Assembly: GCA_017468215.1 (NCBI GenBank) | Contig: JAFUJG010000150.1 | Location: 1-6,997, forward strand | DNA: 6,997 bases | Source: Clostridia bacterium | GTDB taxonomy: Bacteria; Bacillota; Clostridia; UMGS1883 | Direction: 5' to 3' | Made by a program: the position numbers and the translations under genes | Notes under the pieces: generated by a model | Database searches by the model: none | The model's input: the letters and a program-made list of their open reading frames with translations, nothing else | Told to the model about the DNA's origin: nothing | In this document: piece by piece, positions 6,796 through 6,997 of the stretch | Layout of the letters: every line of letters begins with the position of its first letter | Position numbering within the stretch: position 1 is the first letter of the stretch

Positions 6796-6844
6796 AATCC
6801 CTCAGTCAGCTACGCTGACAGCTCTCTTTAGGCAAGGGAGCCTT
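6796..6844 (-). repeat. Two-hairpin palindromic repeat, copy 2 (inverted)
   Basis: On the - strand this 49-bp copy runs from AAGGCTCCC to TGAGGGATT and aligns with copy 1. It shares CTCCCTTGCCTAAAG and the GAGGGATT end. On the + strand, GTCAGC (6805-6810) pairs with GCTGAC (6814-6819) around TAC, and GCTCTCTT (6821-6828) pairs with AAGGGAGC (6834-6841) with one wobble. It starts 7 bases after the stop of the enclosed gene and ends just before the next gene's ribosome binding site. Confidence 0.85.
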
Positions 6845-6845
6845 T
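6821..6845 (+). terminator. Possible weak terminator formed by repeat copy 2
   Basis: The GCTCTCTT/AAGGGAGC stem is followed by CTTT on the + strand. The T run is only three bases, so termination would be poor. In copy 1 the corresponding position carries six Ts on the - strand, which suggests the element family once carried or can carry a terminator. Confidence 0.3.
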
Positions 6846-6846
6846 G

Positions 6847-6853
6847 AAAGGAG
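6847..6853 (+). promoter_or_regulatory. Ribosome binding site that decides the acetyltransferase start
   Basis: AAAGGAG lies 7 bases before the GTG at 6861 but only 1 base before the ATG at 6855, so GTG is the better start. The site directly follows repeat copy 2 and forms part of CCTTT-G-AAAGG (6841-6851). Confidence 0.7.
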
Positions 6854-6860
6854 CATGGAA

Positions 6861-6997
6861 GTGAACATTGAATATAAAAGCATTCGTGATTTTGAAAGCA
6901 AAGATTTAGAGAGATTATTTCTTTCAGTTGAGTGGTCATCAGGGCATTTCCCTGATAAGCTTGTAGTTGCTATGAAAAATTTTAGTACAGTTTATTC
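6861..6997 (+). CDS. GNAT-family N-acetyltransferase, 3' partial
   Basis: The first 46 codons are present and the frame is open to the window edge. The GTG at 6861 is chosen from its Shine-Dalgarno spacing; the ATG at 6855 in the same frame would add two residues. The sequence LERLFLSVEWSSGHFPDKL followed by AMKNFSTVY matches, from memory, the N-terminal helices and first strand of small stand-alone GNAT enzymes. In these, the strand that follows usually carries a W-D-G-type turn and the acetyl-CoA P-loop comes later. Such enzymes transfer an acetyl group from acetyl-CoA to an amine; the substrate cannot be told from this part. The acetyl-CoA site lies outside the window. Confidence 0.75.
   Translation, partial: MNIEYKSIRDFESKDLERLFLSVEWSSGHFPDKLVVAMKNFSTVY

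Overview
The window looks like part of the chromosome of a gut-type member of the Clostridia (low-GC Firmicutes). The evidence is the moderate-to-low GC content, strong AAGGAG-type ribosome binding sites, sharp A-tract/hairpin/T-tract terminators, secreted multi-modular proteins built from LamG and bacterial Ig-like modules, and short palindromic repeats of a kind I associate with gut Clostridia. All genes are on the + strand. I see no convincing gene on the - strand and no tRNA, rRNA, CRISPR array or transposase.

Bases 1-1958 hold the 3' part of a large, probably secreted protein that starts before the window. It runs from the end of an Ig-like domain through a LamG-like sandwich, a beta module ending in a LWDS-type motif and a ricin-like segment. 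It ends in a zinc metallopeptidase domain whose motifs (HELGH, then YG and GEDFAEF) match the anthrax lethal factor C-terminal (ATLF, M34-like) fold. A strong terminator closes it at 1962-1991.

Bases 2100-5755 are a self-contained transcription unit: promoter, a 1183-residue secreted GH43-type glycosidase (probably an alpha-L-arabinofuranosidase or similar) with two LamG modules, two Ig-like modules and two C-terminal beta modules, then a terminator. Its last module resembles the LWDS-type module inside the first protein. The two neighbours therefore share surface-exposed building blocks, although each has its own terminator.

Bases 5758-6328 are a second unit, with a promoter close in form to that of the glycosidase gene, driving a small N-terminally anchored exported protein of unknown function.

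Bases 6380-6844 hold another small anchored protein of unknown function between two inverted copies of a roughly 50-bp, two-hairpin repeat. The arms of the hairpins have changed together between copies, and the first copy supplies the ribosome binding site of the enclosed gene. The window ends in the first 46 codons of a GNAT-type acetyltransferase gene.

The observations most worth following are the lethal-factor-like peptidase attached to carbohydrate-type modules beside a glycosidase, and the covarying inverted repeat pair that provides translation and possibly termination signals for neighbouring genes.
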